A stretch of DNA of 64,000 bases from Tenebrio molitor (lineage: Eukaryota > Arthropoda > Insecta > Coleoptera > Tenebrionidae), in NCBI RefSeq assembly GCF_963966145.1, contig NC_091046.1, positions 8,742,001 to 8,806,000 on the forward strand, read 5' to 3'. Of this stretch, positions 48,855 to 60,000 are shown piece by piece (the stretch's first letter is position 1; every line of letters starts with the position of its first letter). Under the pieces are notes generated by a model. The model had not been told where the DNA came from. It saw nothing but the letters and a program-made list of their open reading frames with translations, and did not search any database. Made by a program: the position numbers and the translations under genes.

Positions 48855-49076
48855 AAAATAACAAGACCTAATTTTTTTATCGGATAAATTTTTCAATTTT
48901 ACGAAAACTTTTTGCTTTGACAGTTTTACGAGTTAAATTTGGGCATTTTTATTCTGGTTAGACTCGAGAGCTTTAGCTCGAGGGTTTAATCTTTGACAAT
49001 TATTGTCTAAAGCAAAAATGTTGAAGTGAAAATTGGGAAATTTATCAGATATAAAAAAATCAGGTCGTGTTATTTT
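48855..49076. repeat. Inverted repeat inside the PIF-like element
   Basis: AAAATAACAAGACCTAATTTTTTTA and its inverse near 49050-49076 pair with a few changes. The pairing continues through GATAAATTT and weakly to TTGCTTTGACA/TGTCTAAAGCAA. The centre is CGAGAGCTTTAGCTCGAG. It is either a nested MITE or an internal fold-back of the host element. Confidence 0.7.
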
Positions 49077-49430
49077 TGGCAAATTAATTCCAGAATACAA
49101 ACTTTAACGTTAATTATTTAATTATAATAAATACTTAGAGTGTATTAAAAACACAATTATAAAAAACAATTTAAAAACTGGCAGGGGCATCCAATTTTAA
49201 TCACTTTTGACAGATGACAGAGTAGCAGGACGTTTTAGCCCCGATAAACATTTTTGATTGGATGAAAGCAAGCGCTCTGATTGGTTGAACACGCACGTTT
49301 GATGTATATGGAAATTAATCAAGGAAAAGGCCTTGAAATTTTCTCCAATATCAACTCTAGGTCAACACACTAGTTCTGTAGTGACTGGTGGTGGCTGGTT
49401 GTTTTCGTGGTTTTCAAATTGTTTTCATCA

Positions 49431-49690
49431 TGGCATCAATGATGGGTGATGATATTTTAGCGGCTGTGTGATTGCATGGGACAGCTTTTGCAAGAAATGG
49501 CGCAAAAGAGGTGTCTGATGCAAGGAGTGACTTTTGAAGAGACGCGTTTATTCCCATAAGAATCTAATTACTGAAGTGGATGTTTTCCCGAAAGATTTCC
49601 ATAATTACTTGAGGATGGACCACGATACATATTTACGTCTTCTTTTATTGGCTACCCCTTTTATCGCTAAAGAAGATAACACATACAAGC
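49431..49690 (+). pseudogene. HARBI1-like nuclease N-terminal relic
   Basis: After an ATG at 49431 (MASMMGDDILAAV) the frame is broken by a stop. It resumes in another phase from 49534 as KRRVYSHKNL, then VFPKDFHNYLRMDHDTYLRL and LLATPFIAKEDNTYK. The pattern R-R-V/W-x-x-H, F-x-N-Y-L-R-M-D-x-x-T-Y/F-x-x-L-L, P-x-I-x-K-E-D-T is the usual N-terminal part of PIF/Harbinger nucleases (HARBI1 family). The catalytic DDE part is absent because the frame runs into the right terminal region. It is dead. Confidence 0.72.
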
Positions 49691-50262
49691 AGCAAGAGAC
49701 TGGGAAAATCCGGCCTCAAGGAGGAAAAAAAATTGATTTTTGTTCGGGATTTTTGTATTCACCGCGACCTCAAAGACGCCGCCACACTTGTTGGGGAATT
49801 CCTCAAGGCTTGGACTGTTCAGGCCGAACCTTGAGGAAATCCCGCTCGTGTATGGATACTTTTAAGAATCATCCGAAAGGTATTCGACATAAAGATTGAT
49901 AAAAGCTTTCTTTAGAGATTTTTTTAAACGTCTTTACGTTTGCTTTTGTGACAATCTGTTTTTTGTTGTTTTTATGATATCAATATTATTTCTTCTCTCC
50001 TTATTTCATCTTAAGATATCAATTGCACCTTGCTTTATAATGTGGTAAGGTAACATATCCTAACCTCTCTCTCACCATAACCAAACTTTTAGATAATTTG
50101 TCCACATTTTTCTACATTTATATCTTAAAAAAAAACTATAACTCAATAATATGTATTTCATTTCTATTACGGAACCTTCTTTTTTCTTGAATGTATAAAG
50201 TCAGTTTCAGTTTGGTTAATTAAAAAAAATAAAAATACATAATCAAAGGTATGATGTATATA

Positions 50263-50705
50263 CAGGGTGGTTCTGAAATAAGTTTGGAAAAAAAAACAGG
50301 TAATTGGTAATGATGAGAAGAAGTCATAGACAAATTTGATCAAAATTGTTAGTACGCTGCTGAGTTAAAGGTGATTAATTGATTATCCTGGTAGTTTAGC
50401 AACAATATCAATAATTAAAGGTGTTCGTCCTTTCGATCATTTCCATAGAAACATTTACAAAGCAGTGTGCTTGCACCTTGCACCTACGACTTTATTGCAG
50501 AATTGACGTAACAATGATTGCTAATGAAGTGAACAAATTCGAACAAATTTTCCCTATTCATAAGCGTCGAAAATACAAAGATATTGGTATAGGGGTAGGT
50601 AATTTCCATCCTTTTGTCTTCACTCCCAAAAGTAATTTACGCAGAAATATTTCGTTTCAAGGATACTCCACTTTTTTTTTCCAAACTTATTTCAGAATCA
50701 TCGTG
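50263..50705. mobile_element. MITE, TA|CAGGGTGGTTCTGAAATAAG ends
   Basis: Inverted ends share TTCTGAAATAAGTTTGGAAA over about 38 bases (right end starts CACGATGATTC), flanked by TA at 50261-50262 and 50706-50707. No transposase is recognised in it. Confidence 0.87.
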
Positions 50706-52284
50706 TAGAGATGACATCTTAATTTTTAGCTGAGAAAGACTTGGATAATGTATTCCTCTATAGGTATTATATAACATATTTTTTTGTAATTGCTAAATAG
50801 CGATCGAGAAAAAAGATCGAAGAAATGGCTATAATTTAAAAAGATTCATGAACTGCCTTGGCAGACGAGTGTTCTTAAATAAGATGCAGAAATGTTTTCA
50901 GTCCATTTGACAAAATTTCAAAACAACATTTTATACCGCTTCAACATATGTAGCATCTGTTCTAGTTCACGGACAATAACACTTTTTTTAAATTTGTGGC
51001 CTGTCCTGCAACTCTGTGCCAGCCAATATTATTTATTGCATTCTTTGGGAAATATTTTTCGGAGAATCTTCGCTCCCATTTTACGGCTAATTAATCAAAA
51101 CGCATTTAACTTTTGACCCGCGCTGATATTTGTCTTGCAAAAGTGGTATCGAGAATGACACTTGTTCCTGATATTCCACAGCAAAAATGGATTGCGTTCT
51201 AATTGGTAATAATATTCATGCGAAGTGTCAATATGTAAAACACAAAGCGCCACAGTTCCAAACAAAACCAACACAAAACGATAGGCGAGAGTTTACGGTG
51301 CAGTCGATTTATTTCTGTCCGCCCCCGAAGTGGAATAACGTCCTAGCAAATTTATTTGAAAACAGAATGAAGCAACCCGTCATTATTCATGGACGGTATG
51401 TGACTGTGCGTTATAACAGATGGGGTTATAAATTTTACAATTTCTTAATGACTCCGGCTGAAATATGTGTTATTTACATCTTTCACTAGGGAGTTTTTGA
51501 TCCATTTTTCACCTCGCTTCGAAATTACTCGAAATAATGACAGAACCAGCTCGTTATTTATCCGATCTGGTCTTGATCGATGCGTCCAACACCAGACGTC
51601 GGTTTGGAGACCTCAAGATCCCACAACCAGATAGGAGGAGTCGACTTCCTCGACGATTATTGCTTCCGTGAAAGGTTGTGCCTATTTGGAAAATAATTGC
51701 GGATCGTACAAATTTGACAACATGAGAGACGAATATTCTGTTGCCTGTCCCGCCACCGGCGCAATATACAGTGACAAATTACGTGATGTATAACGACCAT
51801 TAAAAATATAATGCAGCGCATTACGGCCATTTACAACCGAAGGAGCTCCTATCTTGTGAAAGTCGCAACACGAACAAGGAAGTTCAAAAGTTGAACTCGT
51901 TATCTGAGATACCCGACCAGGATATTTGGATGATAAATCTGAACAAAGAATTACAGACCATTAAGAGCGACTATCATGCAGTAACAATCCCACTGGGCTA
52001 ATTAAAAATTGTTCACCGCTGCTATCCTGAAATATGGATGTAATACGGACTAAGAAAAAAATTGTCTTTCGTTTTCGTAAACTTCTAACCTTGCCGCTGA
52101 TTGATTTTAACAGTTTTTGAGAAAAACACTCTGTGGTCAGTAAATACTCAGAATTATTAGACACATTCATTAGTAAAACAAATAAGAATAATTCAATTGA
52201 GTTGTTTGTTTTGTGTTATTTTGGAGAAAAGTCTATCACGCATTTCATCATGTTATATCAAAAAAGAAAAGCATTATTTTGTTA
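50706..52284. other. Unique stretch, GC-richer at 51480-51950
   Basis: A 100-codon plus-strand frame at 51187-51489 starts at an ATG just after TATTCCACAG. It gives an unrecognised product with KWNNVLANLFENR in its middle. I judge it more likely accidental. The block 51480-51950 is unique and GC-richer, a possible conserved non-coding element. Confidence 0.2.
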
Positions 52285-52483
52285 GTACCGTGCCTTCAAA
52301 TAAATTCGGAATTAGAGTTGGCTGTGATTTTAATATCAAGTTGGTAACATGTAATTTTTAAAGGCACAGCAGTAACCTTGGACAGCACAGTACACATGTT
52401 AATCGTCTATTACCAACCGTTACTAGATAAAATATATAAATCATAGCCTACTCTAATTCCGAATTTATTTGAAGGCACGGTAC
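52285..52483. mobile_element. MITE with 34-bp perfect TIRs, TA flanks
   Basis: GTACCGTGCCTTCAAATAAA and the next 14 bases are exactly inverted at the right end, with further imperfect pairing. TA lies at 52283-52284 and 52484-52485. It is non-coding. The exact arms suggest a young copy. Confidence 0.93.
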
Positions 52484-52934
52484 TACAAACGTACTAGAAA
52501 GTGCTACATTCAAAACATACAAAGAAAAAAAGAAAAGAAAAACAGGTCTTGCAGTTTTCATTCTATTATATTAACAAGTCTGCTCTACAGGTTAAAAAAA
52601 AACTCTTACATTTTGTTAAATTTGTGATATGAGAAATCATTGATGGAAAAGGGAATTTGTGGATTTTTTTTGTGCGTAGTTTGTGTTCTAATCAAAATTT
52701 TCAAATGGATAAACCGTAAAATATAAAATTTCGCGCAATGTCCCCTTTGCCAAATATGTACATACTTTATTCTTAGATTATAAAAATAAGTAAGACTTGC
52801 TGCTGTACAAAAAAAAAATGCTCAAATTTGTTTTTCCCTTGGAGATATCTCTTGTTTAGATCAATCCGAATCTCTGCACTCCTTTCACAGAAAATGAAAG
52901 AAAATCAAGAAAAACCTTTGCCCAGATCAAACTA

Positions 52935-53116
52935 CAGTAAACCCTCTATTTTCGGCCACCTCTGAAAAACGGTCACTTCTAAAAACGGCCAGTTTTGAAG
53001 TTCCCAGAACCGATATGTTTTATTTATTCTTCACTCTCATAAGTCATAACGACCACCTTCCTATTGCTATCATTTTTACAATAGATTTTTGTAGCCGCTA
53101 TTGAGAGGTTTTACTA
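52935..53116. mobile_element. Small pogo/Tigger-like MITE, CAGTAAACCCTC ends
   Basis: CAGTAAACCCTCTATTTTCG and the reversed right end TAGTAAAACCTCTCAATAGC are imperfect inverted ends flanked by TA. CAGTAAAACCTC-type termini are typical of pogo/Tigger elements. It is non-coding. Confidence 0.72.
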
Positions 53117-53216
53117 TACATTAAAGATTCTGAGCTTTATCTAAGTTACAACACTTCAAGTAAGTACAATATAAATTTGGAAAAAACTTGCTTGACAAAA
53201 AATTGCTGAAACTATA

Positions 53217-53418
53217 CAAGGTGATTCACGAAGAGTGTCTGATTTAGCGCCTTTATTCCTGCAACATAAATTATTACTCTCTCAACGAATACTTCGCAGT
53301 TTTTCAATTTGAATAAAATTTTCTGATCATAGTAGTCCGATTTCAGAAAAATGAAACAATAGTGTCAAAATAATTATATTTTTATAAATAAATCAGACTC
53401 TATTTGTGAAGCACCCTG
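53217..53418. mobile_element. MITE, TA|CA(A/G)GGTG(A/C)TTCAC ends
   Basis: The ends CAAGGTGATTCACGAAGAGT and reversed CAGGGTGCTTCACAAATAGA continue with GTCTGATTTA, flanked by TA on both sides. It is non-coding. Confidence 0.87.
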
Positions 53419-53949
53419 TATTTATTATGTAAATCATCAAAAGGAGCCTTAGATTAAATGGAAAGAACCTTAAAATTTTAAAATTAAATTGATATAGCTG
53501 TTCCAAATTCACACAATATAACACAGACATATAACACAAAAATTAATAAATATTTAGAGCTCTCCGTTGCTATGAGAAATCTTTGGTGTTTAGAAAAAAT
53601 TTCGATTTTACCACTTGTAATTTCAGCAACGGGAATAGTACCCCAATCTCATTTTAAAAATTTATAAATTCTGGATTTAGATAACACATTGGTAGTTGAA
53701 ATTCAAAAAGGTATATTATTATACTCATGTCACATCGTTAGGAAGTTCCTTAACATTGACACAGAACATAATACACAAAAAAGTCAAAATGCGGAGGCGA
53801 GACGCCGGTAATTATGTTGATAAGCACTGCACTATTACTTGATAGTAATATCCGTAATAGTGTATGTACTCCGGCAAAATTGCCGTGCCGCCGGGTGGAG
53901 GTGGGATAGTATATAATAAATAAATTCGTCTCTGATTTTTATTGTAGGT

Positions 53950-54041
53950 ACATCTCGGGAGAAAATTGCATGATCTTTTGTGAGGTATAATTTGACCAGA
54001 GAGTGAAGATTAAGGGAGAATGGTACTTTCTCCCGAGATGT
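53950..54041. repeat. Short inverted-repeat element
   Basis: ACATCTCGGGAGAAA and its exact inverse, 15 bases each, enclose 62 bases. No clear target duplication. It could be a very small MITE. Confidence 0.65.
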
Positions 54042-54263
54042 TTATACAATTTTTTTTACAATTCATTATAAAATGATAAATGAAAAAATTGTTTTTTAAA
54101 ACCAAATTTATTAACATTTTTCTCTAGAAGAACTTTCAATTTTGCAATTGTAGCTTTAATAAACACGTAAGTTTCTTAAAATTTTCGATTTTCATTTAAT
54201 TTATAATAAAAATTCCTTAAAAATTAAAAAAAAATATATTTAGCTCTCGGTCGTGGAAAAAGT

Positions 54264-54474
54264 ATCGAGTGTTCATTTAAATTTATCCTCAAAAAAGGTG
54301 TTGAAGAGTCGATTGTGTATGCACCATGGATTACAGATCACGGATCAGCTGCTTAAATGTAACCTCACTTTTTGCGTTGTTTTTACTCTGCACACTGATG
54401 CACTTGATGAGTGGTGCGTTCATAATCGACTCTTCAATCTCAATTTTGAGGAGAAAATTAAATGAACACCCGAT
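54264..54474. mobile_element. Fold-back repeat family copy 3 (most complete)
   Basis: The outer ends ATCGAGTGTTCATTTAAATTT and the inverse AATGAACACCCGAT are intact. Inner arms GTTGAAGAGTCGATTGTG and the inverse enclose ATTACAGATCACGGATCAGC and TTTTGCGTTGTTTTTACTCTG. It is the best reference copy for the CAAAGTTGGCG subfamily. Confidence 0.88.
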
Positions 54475-55403
54475 ATATTTAGTGGTTACTCTAATTTGAA
54501 ATAGCAATATTCTTTATTAAAATCAATCCATTCACCTTCCTTAAATAATTTAAATTTGTTGATTTTTTTTAGTTGAAAGATGTTTTATCAATAATGTATG
54601 TATTTAATAGTTGACATAAATCATTCTACTTAAATTAAGTGTCTGGTGAAAGCTAATAAGTACAAAAACATTAATTTCAATTTGCTTTTCTTGATGTTTT
54701 CATTTTTGAAATTTTGATTTTGCAAATAAAAAGACAGAGATCAGAATACACTACGTCATGAAGTATACATTTTTTTCACAATATCTATGTCAATGATGAT
54801 CCCAACCATGTTTATTCGAAATAACATCAACGAAACGCTCTTATGATGCAATACATTTTTTTACGAAATTAGTTCTAAACACGTATCTAATAAAAGAACA
54901 TTGTTTTTATCAGAAATTAGAACTGATCTGAACCATGAAAAAGCAAAAAATTACTTCTTGTGAATTTAAACATTCCAGTTGAAACTTCCCTCGAAAAAAT
55001 GAAAATGGGGGCAATTATGATTTGATAACAATTAAACTCTGTTTATCATAGATGGAATTGTTTAAAAAATATTATATTTTTTTAATAAATCATTCGATGT
55101 TAAGATTCTTTGCATCATTCGGAACTGACCACAACGGATGACAATAAAAGGGAAAAAATAGAGTGTCATGTCATTAACTTTGTCGATTAACACACCAAAA
55201 TCAAATTTTCAAGCACTAACAGTGAAAATTTAGCCTAATAAACACAGCAAATAATTTGTTTGGAAAAAAACAAATGAGCCGTCGTCAAGGAATTCATTCC
55301 GCAGCATTAGATTATTTATTGACGATGTCAAATTCTACGAAAAAATTAGTTTTGCTTAAAAAAAAAAATGTTTTGGTCAGCCGGAAAGTCTAATACAAAT
55401 GTC
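54475..55403. other. AT-rich spacer
   Basis: No gene or repeat pair seen. Confidence 0.4.
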
Positions 55404-55496
55404 GTACGGGAGGTATTTTCCGGCGCTCCAACTAATCAGGCACTCGGGTGTGCCATCGTGCCCGAAACTAGTGGCGGAAAATTCAGCCCCCCGTAC
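55404..55496. repeat. 93-bp GC-rich fold-back
   Basis: GTACGGGAGGTATTTTCCGG and the reversed right end GTACGGGGGGCTGAATTTTCCG form an imperfect stem in otherwise very AT-rich DNA. The open frame crossing it is accidental. Confidence 0.65.
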
Positions 55497-55990
55497 TCTA
55501 ATGTAAATAACTATTATAAACGTTTCAGAACTTTTATCTTCAAAGCAAATGTAATTTTGTAAATTTTAAGCGAAATCGTTTTATAATCTAATTTAATTTA
55601 AATAACAGAAGAAAGATATAAAATCTGTAGTAAATCAGTAGTAACAAGTATTTCCTTCTTATGGTAATTATGATATCCAGAATTTATGGCAGATTCTTAT
55701 CTTGTCGTTATAAATGTGTGAGCTTAAAGTAATGAAAATTATTGTTATAATCTCAAGCCTGCAAATGTATGTACATAACGTGTCACATAATGTTCATATT
55801 TACTAGCAAAATTGTTAAAGCTCTTCTTGAATTCTGCTGAGCAAAACTTGATTTTAAATTTTTTCTATAAAAAGAAAACATATTTCAGGATAACATTTTT
55901 ATTGGATACGTTCCTAAACATATTGTAAACTTTCCTTTTCTTCGAAATATTTTTCTTACGCTACGTACTTAATCATTTGTCGTAGATATC
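55497..55990. other. AT-rich spacer
   Basis: No feature seen. Confidence 0.4.
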
Positions 55991-56700
55991 GGGACAAAGA
56001 ATGTGCCAAAAGCATCAAAAACGAAAACCGATCTTCCAGCGTATTTTATTTTTGTGCGACACGTTTCCATTTTTTAACAACTTCCGTTGCCAAACCTGGT
56101 AACAGCAATGTCTGCGACATTTCCGAGATAACAGTCACAGCCCCGGACGATTTTTCAACGTCCACTTGTCCACCGCAGCCAAAAAAAAGTGCACTGCAAA
56201 CGACAAGCAAGCAGCAACCTGTGCGATATCAGTTTTTAGTGGACATTTTCGGAAATACCATGTCAGCGTTATCTGTCGAGTGTGGCGCGTCTTATCTCTT
56301 CCAACCGAACAACCATAAAGTCAGCTTTGTAGACTGTCAAATTAATTACCTCCGTATAACGACGGGTACTGAAGGATTGTAAATCTGATGGTCATTTGGA
56401 GGCATGATTCTGTGGCAAGTGGGGTGGCAGGTATAATAACGAATAACGTATTTGGTCCGTGGTGGCGCCAGACTGGGGGTATTAATGAAGGTCCGGCTAC
56501 CCGAGTCCGGCGGTCCGGTGCGGTTCCGGTTATTAGAGTCAGCGAACCGCGAGTCTCATAAACTATGGACAGCGAAAAGGTGTATTGTAACCGGACTCTA
56601 AAGCGATGAGCTACGGTCGTAACTTTGTTTATTGGCGTTATTACTGTTTGTGGATTCTAGTCTTATTTATTTCGATCTGATTCCACGAAACGCCACCACA
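55990..56700. promoter_or_regulatory. Unique GC-richer block, candidate enhancer
   Basis: Raised GC, no repeat structure, no open frame of note. CCATAAA, CATAAAGTC, TTTATTGG and TAAT-type words lie among GC-rich tracts (GTCCGGCGGTCCGGTGCGG near 56506). It resembles an insect developmental enhancer in texture only. Confidence 0.22.
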
Positions 56701-56837
56701 CAGAGAACTTCACAAAATCAACTGAACAATTGTTATTTACGTGAGCAACGAGACGCTGAAGTTAAACGAAGAAAAGCACCAAAATTGTTTACTTATACAA
56801 CAAGTGTGTAAAGCATTTCTTTTTTTACAAGCGGAAA

Positions 56838-56858
56838 GTTTACACACGCGAGCGCAGC
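56838..56858 (+). repeat. 21-bp word shared with 14127-14147
   Basis: An identical 21-base word, GTTTACACACGCGAGCGCAG plus one base. About 210 bases downstream GGAGCGCAGCGACGA and ATTACCCGAGGGATGAG follow. These CG-rich words suggest one end of a dispersed repeat roughly spanning 56838-57115. Confidence 0.6.
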
Positions 56859-57944
56859 GAAGGTTGTAATCTCACGTGTCAAAAAGTGTACATTTCAGTT
56901 TTGCTGCCATCTGCCGAATAATAGATATTATTCCAAAAAAATTAAATTTTCTTTATTTCTGTAGCACTTTAAGCAAACTTAAGTGGAAATGGACTCAACT
57001 GTAAAATAATAAATAGTATACTATGTGACATGGGGCTGAAATGCATCTTTTCACCTCGAGTGTAAGTTTATTGCAGGAGCGCAGCGACGACAATAATTAC
57101 CCGAGGGATGAGAAGGAAAATTTGATGCTTTTGCAAAATGGTTAAAGAGAAACTCGAATATTTTGTGTTACTCGTAATTCTACTTGGTGTTGTAGCTTCA
57201 GCAGTAACAAATAGTGTGAGTTCACCTTATTACACCTTTGCCATATCAAATAGAAATAAATTCCAGTAATAAATTCTGAAGTGGTAGAAAAGAATGGATT
57301 TCATTTTCAAGTTCAGCAAATCATTGGGTTTGGGTTGTGGTGGTGGTAAATATTGAATAACTTATGATGATGTATGCAGAATAAGCAAACTATTTTCAAT
57401 TTTTTAGTTGCGGCTTGTATTATCTTAATTAAATGTTACTTCCAACAGAATGCACAACAATTTTATCTCGAAAGCAAAAAATAGTTTACCTGGTGAAAAA
57501 CATGTTTCGGTGTTAGATGAGGTCTAATCTAAAGTGATACAGATTTGTGTGTAGTCATATTCGTTTTTATTTGAAATTTAAAATTTAGAACGCCCACACT
57601 CTTAAGGAGTGTACCCAGAAAATCGCATTTAATTATAATTAATTGTTGTATTGCTTCGATTAATTAAAATTCGAATATCTCCGTTATAGTTTATTTGTGC
57701 GATAAATTAGAGTGAGCTTATGACATTAATTTCACTTAAACTAATACTGGAATAATGACTGATACGAGTGAACAAAGGCCAATTAGAACAATTAGAAACG
57801 GTAATGTTTTCATTGTAAGTTCATTATTATTATTAATCATTTAATCGACTCATTTACAATTTGTTCATTTAATTTTGTATGCATTAATCTTTTTTCTGGA
57901 TCTTATTCGATTTACGTAGCAAAAATAGTAGCAGTAGAAATAGT

Positions 57945-58083
57945 ATCGGGTGTTTTTTTTAATTTCACCTTGTAGTAGGCGTTGAGGAGTCGATTGTGAA
58001 ATGTGAACGTACCACTTGTGTAAAACGTGAGATTTGAACAGCTCACTCTTATATGAGGTGAAATTAAAAAAAAAACATCCGAT
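57945..58083. mobile_element. Fold-back repeat family copy 4 (deleted)
   Basis: The outer ends ATCGGGTGTT and AACATCCGAT are flanked by AGT on each side. The arm AATTTCACCT and its inverse AGGTGAAATT mark the second subfamily (TTTCACCTCATAGTAGGCG). The right inner arm (CACAATCGACTC) is missing, so this copy has an internal deletion. Confidence 0.85.
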
Positions 58084-58461
58084 AGTTTTACAACAATAAT
58101 TGTACCTACATATTTATCATAAAATAAAATAAATCTAAATCCAAAATACAGGCGATAATACATATAATAAACAAAATGAAATTCAAAATTTGAAAAACGC
58201 CGAAATGGGTTAATTAGGAAATTTAAAAAAATATATAATCCATGTGTATTTTTTAACGTCGCTAGAATGCTTATTCGGTAAGGATTTTGACAATATCATA
58301 AAAAAACCCAAACCATGGTACAAAGTTAAATTATTTCAAAATGTTTCTTAAAACTCATATCACTATATGTTTGTTTACATTATTATAAAATACACTCCTT
58401 CTTGGAATGAGAAATATCCAAAATAGTTCTTTACTTAAATCGGGAAAAAATTTCCTCTACA

Positions 58462-58634
58462 TACCGTATAATATCCTCAAAATTAGCGTTGAAGTGTCGA
58501 TTGTGAACGAACCACTCGGCAGTCTGCAGAGTAAAAACACAAATACAATTTAAACAGCTGATCCGTGATCTGTAATTCGTGGTGCCTTCACAATCGACTC
58601 TTCAACGCCAACTTTGAGAAAACGAACATCCCAT
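58462..58634. mobile_element. Fold-back repeat family copy 5
   Basis: Inner arms TTAGCGTTGAAGTGTCGATTG and the inverse CAATCGACTCTTCAACGCCA enclose the core in reverse orientation (CAGCTGATCCGTGATC). The right outer arm ends GAACATCCCAT. The left outer arm is shortened. CAAAGTTGGCG subfamily. Confidence 0.85.
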
Positions 58635-60000
58635 ATAAAATTGTGACATTTATGGAACTTTGTCTAGATTATGAATTTAGAAGATACAGATTTCAACTAC
58701 CTTGAAGGAAGGCGTGTTTTTATTTATATCTTGGACGTTCCAAATAAAAGAAATTCTTGAGAAAAAATCTAAACTACACCTAATTATTTCTTAACCTTGT
58801 TTTCTAAGCTCAGGCTATTTGAAATATTAAAAAACATTACTTTCATCAACATTAAAATTTGTTCTCCGATTTATTTTGCAGTATCATCAAGAATGGTTTT
58901 CAGAAGAGTAAAAAAAGTACTATTTAACAAACTGTTTGAGTTAAAAACGTAACGTTGTTAAACATTAAAAATGTTAAAAAGGTCACATTTATCACCAATT
59001 TTTAATAAACCTTTTAAAATAATTGTTCAATTTGTAATCCATGTACAATCTGACAGTGTCTAAAAGAATTTAGACACTTTGAATTGAACGCTGAATAACT
59101 TCTCCATAATTAATCGTATTTAGAAAGATGAAAGCATTTTGTATCTTGCTAGATACGTCCACAGGTTCTTGAGAAATAATATTTCAGCAAGTGATGCACA
59201 ACACTTGCTGTACTTGCTGTAAAACACAAAATCTTGATTATTTTTTTATTTTTTTTTTTTATAAATTGGCTTTGTCAAGAGTTGCGGACGTCAGTGAAAA
59301 TACAGAATTTATAGTGTTGACTGAACATTTTTCTTTTTCAAAAAAAGACTTTTTAAGCTACATATTCTCTTGTAGGTCCACAAAAATAATTTCATATTAC
59401 AACTAACAAGTGCAATCGAAATATATTCACAAGCCTCTTACACGCAACCATTAAAAATCTTCTTCTTCATCAATATTGAATTCGATGGAGAAGACTCGTT
59501 TTTACTTGTGGCAACAATAGCAACAAAAATGATTACGTTTAAGCTATTTTTAGTAATTCTTATTGAGAATTGGTAGTTCACGATTAAACTCTTGCGAAAA
59601 CAATTGTTGGTTCTTTAGAAATAAAAGAAGAAAAGGTGTCCGCGGCATTACCTTAGTATGTACCAACTATTTATCTACGCTGTGCCTTTAGTATTATGTA
59701 TGTAATATTAGCGGTGAAGTTCTTCTGAAAAAGAAAGGCTTCGGAACGCTCGTTGATACACATTCGTGGTGATCTATGTGCCACCAGGAACCTTTGCTGA
59801 AACGTTTTAACCATGTTTATGACCAGTGTACTTTTTTAACGATTTTGAAATGTAGCATAGACTAATTGCTCAATTACTACCAAGGGTTTATTTCAATTGC
59901 CGCTTTTTTATCAGATCAAAACCTATTTTCCGTGAGAAATTTTTTAACTTGTTGAGACGGATAAAAGTTGATGATGAGACAATGTAAGGGAAGTTTCTTA
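58635..60000. other. AT-rich spacer
   Basis: GTGTCTAAA/TTTAGACAC near 59055 is a 9-bp stem with a 4-base loop. No gene seen. Confidence 0.4.

Larger units (their letters stand above)
48771..49850 (+). mobile_element. PIF/Harbinger-type deletion derivative
   Basis: The ends CACGAGCGGGATTTCCTCAA are exactly inverted over about 22 bases. Further in they diverge, though GAGGA/TCCTC words recur. The interior keeps a plus-strand HARBI1-like relic. The flanks are TATA and TATG, so the target duplication is not resolved. A second inverted repeat lies inside at 48855-49076. Confidence 0.82.

Noticed and set aside
51187..51489. 100-codon plus-strand open frame from an ATG
   Set aside because: An AG precedes the ATG, but there is no known motif. 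Frames of this length are expected by chance in 64 kb.
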